From: Sporisorium sorghi
Taxonomy: Eukaryota; Basidiomycota; Ustilaginomycetes; Ustilaginales; Ustilaginaceae
Assembly (NCBI GenBank): GCA_023212695.1
Contig: JALCCG010000308.1
Coordinates: 1,595-24,088 of the forward strand
DNA: 22,494 nt
Direction: 5' to 3'
A program made the translations under genes and the position numbers. This document shows positions 18,776 to 22,494 of this stretch, in pieces. The stretch's first letter is position 1. The number at the start of each line of letters is the position of its first letter. The notes beneath the pieces are model-generated. The model was not told the origin of the DNA. It saw nothing but the letters and a program-made list of their open reading frames with translations, and did no database searches.

Positions 18776-18810
18776 GCCTTGCCTTGCCTTGCCTTGCCTT
18801 GCTTTGCTTT
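18776..18810 (+). repeat. (GCCTT)5(GCTTT)2 pentanucleotide repeat
   Basis: Five GCCTT units are followed by two GCTTT units, 35 bases in all, in the divergent intergenic region. Confidence 0.85.
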
Positions 18811-19168
18811 ACGGTGATCATCAACGAGCCGACAAGTCGCTGGCTAATATAACCCGACTTTTCTCTGCAAAGCTCAGCCATCGTCCGTGGTACAGCGACG
18901 GATCAATGCAAGCGAGCTGATTGAGAAGCGAAGGGCGTAGGCGGAGAGGGAAAGGCATCGATCGATATGTGCACCTGTGAGTGGTTACAGTCAAGTACAG
19001 CGACGAGCTTTTTGCGAATCTTCTTTGGCAGAGTGTCTACATGTCTGAGCTCTGGGCGCGCGGGTTGCCAAAAGGATCAGACACGGGGAGCGGAGCTGCA
19101 GCAAGGACGACAACCAGACGGGGCCAACGTCGAGGCTATTTTTCTGGCAGGATGGCAGGCAGGCCAGC

Positions 19169-19351
19169 AAAAAAATAATAATCAAGACTAAAAAAAAATA
19201 AAAAAACAAAAAAAAAAAAAACAAATAACAAAGGAAAAACCCTAGTCGCATGAAGAAAGGGTCCGGATCTGGAGCAGGTGATGCCAATTTCGAGATCATG
19301 GGCAGCCACCAACCGACTCTCTATGCCGCTCGGACAGTCGTGCAAAAGAAT

Positions 19352-19385
<34 letters not shown>

Positions 19386-19523
19386 TGTGTCTGGCATGTC
19401 CGAGCCACCGAGCGACATGTGAATCCAACACTGATCTGGTGCCCTAGGTTTTTTTTTTTTTTTTTGACATGCCGTGTTTTCATTCTCCGCAAAAGGCAAG
19501 AGCGTGTTTATCCTTTTTTCTTT

Positions 19524-19555
<32 letters not shown>

Positions 19556-19591
19556 TTTCTTTTTCTTTTTCTTTTTTTCTTTTTCTTTTTT
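19169..19591. repeat. Nested A-tract/T-tract block
   Basis: In order: an A-rich stretch (19169-19240), A31 (19353-19383), T17 (19449-19465), then a T-rich stretch with (CTTTTT)n-like periodicity (19513-19591). The A blocks on the left can pair with the T blocks on the right, so the arrangement is roughly symmetrical about 19416. Confidence 0.85.
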
Positions 19592-20358
19592 GTGGCTTTC
19601 GAGGATTCATTGAAAGAACGCTTCCAGAACAATGCTCGCCGCTCGACACTCTCGACTCGGGTGGCTAAATCGAGAGGCAGAGGTAAGGCGTCTTGGTTGC
19701 TTCTGGTGGGAACGTTGCTCTCAGAGAGCCAGTATGCAAAAGCGAATGATCCAGCTCACAGCATGCCAGACGACGAAAACGACGACGACGAGAAGACAAT
19801 GGAAAAACACTGCAGCCACAGTGTATCACCACCAAGAGAACAAAGACAAATGTATCAAGTCGTTCCTGGCGTCGTGCTGCACATTTGCTGCGCATTTGCT
19901 GCACTATTCCCACTCTCCGAGTCGTCGCTCTTAGACACCGACGACCAACCAACGCAATCATCTGCACCAAAGGATCGAAACCAACTTTATCCATCCTTCC
20001 ATTCATCAATCACAATTGGCAGGCTCCCCCCTTCAAACCAGCCGTCGCTGCTGTTGAAACACCGCCAGCAGGCCCGTCGATCGGAACTTGGCACCCGCTT
20101 TCCCATGACAGTCCCGTGGAAAAGGGGGTCGAGATATGCAGAGTCGACGTACAGTAGAGCAGCCTCAATGGGAATCTTCTTCTTTGCTCTGCGGCGAATT
20201 CTTGGCCAAGCACCAAGTCGACTCTACTTCTGCTCCAAGCAAAACTAGTCGTTGTTGTTCTTCGTCTTGTTCACCATCATCGCGCTGAGCGTCCCAGTGG
20301 CGACCTTGCAGACGTTGGCGCTCCGAAACCTCTTGTCTCCCACGCCCATCCCGTCAAG

Positions 20359-22326
20359 ATGGCGACACGCAGCTCCGCCAACGACCTCGTGGAAGGGCTC
20401 GATACCACGCATCCAAGCGCTTCGTCGCGGCTGAGGATCAATGCCTTCTCTCCCAGCATAAAACAATCCCATGCTTTCTCTCAAGACGACCATCTTTGGG
20501 ATCAACAACGCCAACATCACCCGTACCAGCGCAAGCCGTCTCGATCCGACGATATGGCGCTTCCCACGCACAGGTCGAGCTCTCGCTCTGCGGCAGGCCA
20601 CCGAATCAAGTGGACCGTGGCCGGAGGTCTTGCTGTCCTAGGTCTCTTCTTGCTGCTCTCCAGCGGCGCGAACCAGTACGATTACGCATCGAAACCCTCG
20701 TTTCTTTCGTCGTCGTCGGCCTCGTCGGCATACAAGGCAGCCTCGACATCCATGGACGAGGTCATGACCAAATGCGCGATCGCAGGCACGCATCGCATCG
20801 CATGCAAGGTGCAACACGCCGCCGAGCTCGTCGAAGAGCTGGTTGCGCGTCAATCGCGCACTCCGCAACAGGCTGTGCTCGCATACAAGCGTCGCTACCG
20901 TCGTTCTCCCCCGCGCGGATTCGAGGCTTGGGTCAAGCTTGCTCTTCAGTACAATGCTACCATCATCGACGACTATGACCAGATCGAGGCCGATCTCAGC
21001 CCTTTCCGCCAAGCGGGCCTCGTCGGTGACAAGCTCAAGAGCAGGATCCTCGAAGCAAAGTCGCAGCTGCCCGGGTACGAGTTTGGTCAAGTCAGCATCG
21101 TCGATGGTCAGGCTGTCGTTTTTGGTCCAGACTACGGTCCGCTCTCCACAAGCACGCTCGTCGAGCTCCTGGAACCCGTTGAGCACATTATTCCAGACGT
21201 TTCGGTGCCGTTCAATTGGTATGCGGAGCCGAGGATGCCTCACCCTCCTGCCCACACCTCGACTGGTCCGTTCGAGTCCAAGAACCTCTCGGCTCAGGAT
21301 CCCACCGATGCCCTGCGCAAGGCGTGTCCTTCCAACCACCTGACGCCAAGAAGGCCCTGGGATCCGCTGCAAGCTCCGCTCGACTACTGCAGCGAGGACC
21401 ACGAAGAGCTGGGTGCGCTGCACGGCTTTTTGCAGGCGCCCGGCAGCTTCTATCCGCTCAACAAGCTCGTCCCGCTGCTTTCGAGGTCCAAGCTGTCGAA
21501 TTTTGCCGACATGTTGGCTCCCAACGTCTGCTACGGTCACGAGGTGTATCGAGGCTACCCGGACCCGATTCCGTTCGAGACCAAGCAGGACAGCCTGTAC
21601 TGGCGCGGCACCACGACGGGCGAGGTGCAGACGCCCACCACATGGGCGCGCGGCCATCGCCACCGCGCGCTGCGCTACGTCAAGCAGCTGCGCGAAGCAG
21701 CCAACAAACTGGCTGGAGGTGTCGAGGCGGACCCCTTTGACCAGCTCTATGCGCCCAACAAGACCATTGCGCCCTCGCGCGAATCCGTCCATGTGGCTGG
21801 CAACACGCTGCCCCCCTTCGACTACACTGACAACCTGGTGGTCGCCGCACTCAAGCGCCTGAGCTACAAGGTGTTTGACGTAGCATGGAGCAGGTTCATT
21901 TTGGCAGATGACGAAACTCTGGCTTTATTGGAGGCGAACCAAGTCACCACGGGCACCGAGGAGCGCGACGTGGTGTACCAGCACAAGTACGTGCTCGACC
22001 TCGACGGCCAATCCATGTCGTGCCGCTTCTACCAGCTGCTGGCCTCCAACTCGGTGGTGTTCAAGCAGACCGTCTGGTCCGAATACCACGACGATCGTCT
22101 GGTGCCCTGGATCCACTACGTGCCCTTGGACCTGCGCATCGAGAACAACGAGCTGCCGCTGCTGCTCGACTTTTTCATCCACCATCCTCAGGGTCCCGCC
22201 ACCGCCGCCAAGATCGCCGCCGCCTCCAGGCAGTGGGCCGATTCGACGCTTCGCCCCATCGACGTGTCTCTCTACTACGCGAGGCTCTTGATCGAGTATG
22301 CCGAGATCTACCAGCCGTCGTTCTGA
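20359..22326 (+). CDS. GT90/CAP10-like glycosyltransferase, type II membrane protein
   Basis: Golgi glycosyltransferase of the family that includes Cryptococcus Cap10 and the beta-1,2-xylosyltransferase Cxt1, and animal POGLUT. It probably moves xylose or glucose from a UDP-sugar onto a glycan or protein. The 655-residue product has a cytosolic tail of about 84 residues, a signal anchor (about 85-102) and a lumenal stem. The CAP10 domain covers about 360-640. Visible signals are DSLYWRGTTTG around Y414-W415-R416-G417, then QHKYVLDLDG (541-550, with H542, K543 and D549), the invariant-type R556 in CRFYQLLASNSVVFKQ, and DDRLVPWIHYVPLDL. These match the donor-binding region of GT90 enzymes. The length is normal for fungal members. 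ATG 20359 has an A at -3 and a G at +4. Single exon. Linkage and acceptor cannot be told from sequence. Confidence 0.92.
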   Translation: MATRSSANDLVEGLDTTHPSASSRLRINAFSPSIKQSHAFSQDDHLWDQQRQHHPYQRKPSRSDDMALPTHRSSSRSAAGHRIKWTVAGGLAVLGLFLLLSSGANQYDYASKPSFLSSSSASSAYKAASTSMDEVMTKCAIAGTHRIACKVQHAAELVEELVARQSRTPQQAVLAYKRRYRRSPPRGFEAWVKLALQYNATIIDDYDQIEADLSPFRQAGLVGDKLKSRILEAKSQLPGYEFGQVSIVDGQAVVFGPDYGPLSTSTLVELLEPVEHIIPDVSVPFNWYAEPRMPHPPAHTSTGPFESKNLSAQDPTDALRKACPSNHLTPRRPWDPLQAPLDYCSEDHEELGALHGFLQAPGSFYPLNKLVPLLSRSKLSNFADMLAPNVCYGHEVYRGYPDPIPFETKQDSLYWRGTTTGEVQTPTTWARGHRHRALRYVKQLREAANKLAGGVEADPFDQLYAPNKTIAPSRESVHVAGNTLPPFDYTDNLVVAALKRLSYKVFDVAWSRFILADDETLALLEANQVTTGTEERDVVYQHKYVLDLDGQSMSCRFYQLLASNSVVFKQTVWSEYHDDRLVPWIHYVPLDLRIENNELPLLLDFFIHHPQGPATAAKIAAASRQWADSTLRPIDVSLYYARLLIEYAEIYQPSF

Positions 22327-22337
22327 TTGCCGAGGCT

Positions 22338-22370
22338 GACTCGCTCGACTCGCTCGACTCGCTCGACTCG
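22338..22370 (+). repeat. 9-bp tandem repeat after the GT90 stop codon
   Basis: Three full copies of GACTCGCTC plus GACTCG begin 11 bases after the stop at 22326. They lie in the presumed 3' UTR. Confidence 0.85.
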
Positions 22371-22413
22371 TGTATTGTATTTGTATCGTTTTGCAGCGGC
22401 TGCTGATGATGAT

Positions 22414-22417
<4 letters not shown>

Positions 22418-22486
<69 letters not shown>

Positions 22487-22492
22487 TTTTTT
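22418..22492 (+). repeat. Terminal T68 homopolymer
   Basis: Sixty-eight T at 22418-22485, then G and six more T, running to the window end. It is the longest pure homopolymer here and starts about 90 bp after the GT90 stop. Confidence 0.9.
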
Positions 22493-22494
22493 GT

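Larger units (their letters stand above)
18123..20358. other. Divergent intergenic region, acyltransferase and GT90 genes
   Basis: About 2.2 kb, the longest gene-free stretch here. It holds a G9 run (18306-18314), a (GCCTT)5 repeat, and a roughly 430-bp block of A tracts followed by T tracts (19169-19591). The 259-codon frame at 19469-20248 exists only because the T tracts read as poly-Phe/Leu/Ser. I see no supported gene. Confidence 0.55.

Noticed and set aside
19236..19448. Telomere-like CCCTAG words beside the A/T tracts
   Set aside because: Only isolated single copies, not tandem CCCTAA repeats.
19469..20248. 259-codon plus-strand frame
   Set aside because: Its N-terminal part is translated poly-T (Phe/Leu/Ser) and the rest has no family pattern.
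21267..21280. tRNA B-box-like GTTCGAGTCC
   Set aside because: It lies inside the GT90 coding sequence, with no matching A box or cloverleaf around it.

Overview
The window looks like chromosomal DNA of a smut-type basidiomycete (Ustilaginomycotina). This is inferred from GC-rich, intron-poor genes with short introns, Ser/Ala/Gln-rich protein tails, a GPI-type chitin deacetylase, a Zn2Cys6 regulator and long poly-A/T and poly-C tracts between genes. No species was assigned. I see no tRNA, rRNA, transposon, CRISPR array or origin.

Layout from left to right: (1) 110-1759 +, GPI-anchored chitin deacetylase with a TATA box. (2) 2339-4009 +, cytochrome P450 with an N-terminal membrane region. (3) 4033-6384 -, Zn2Cys6 transcription factor, tail-to-tail with the P450 (23 bp between stops) and probably split by one short intron. 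(4) 6729-7358 -, GNAT acetyltransferase with a clear 69-bp first intron but two apparent frame breaks, one at a 13-base G/C run. (5) 8657-9923 +, alpha-arrestin-like protein, which I extend upstream to a TATA-associated ATG through a probable 67-bp intron. (6) 10027-12333 -, Stealth/Xpt1-like type II membrane protein with an EF-hand. (7) 13466-14728 -, nucleotide-sugar transporter of the SLC35A type. (8) 16776-18122 -, acyltransferase-3 membrane protein. (9) 20359-22326 +, GT90/CAP10-like glycosyltransferase with a signal anchor.

Genes 6-9 plus the chitin deacetylase suggest a neighbourhood for surface glycan building and modification. A Golgi transporter supplies nucleotide sugar, a GT90 enzyme and a Stealth-type phosphotransferase homologue use such donors, an AT3 protein O-acylates, and the deacetylase turns wall chitin into chitosan. 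The same families (CAP10/CXT1, XPT1, nucleotide-sugar transporters, O-acetyltransferases) serve the Cryptococcus capsule and glycoproteins. Whether they act together here is inference. The left-centre genes (P450, Zn2Cys6 factor, GNAT) could be a small metabolic or regulatory group.

The oddest parts are the GNAT/Zn2Cys6 junction, the Stealth homologue that seems to lack the family's Asn-Asp motifs, and a roughly 430-bp nested A-tract/T-tract structure in the 2.2-kb divergent intergenic region upstream of the GT90 gene.
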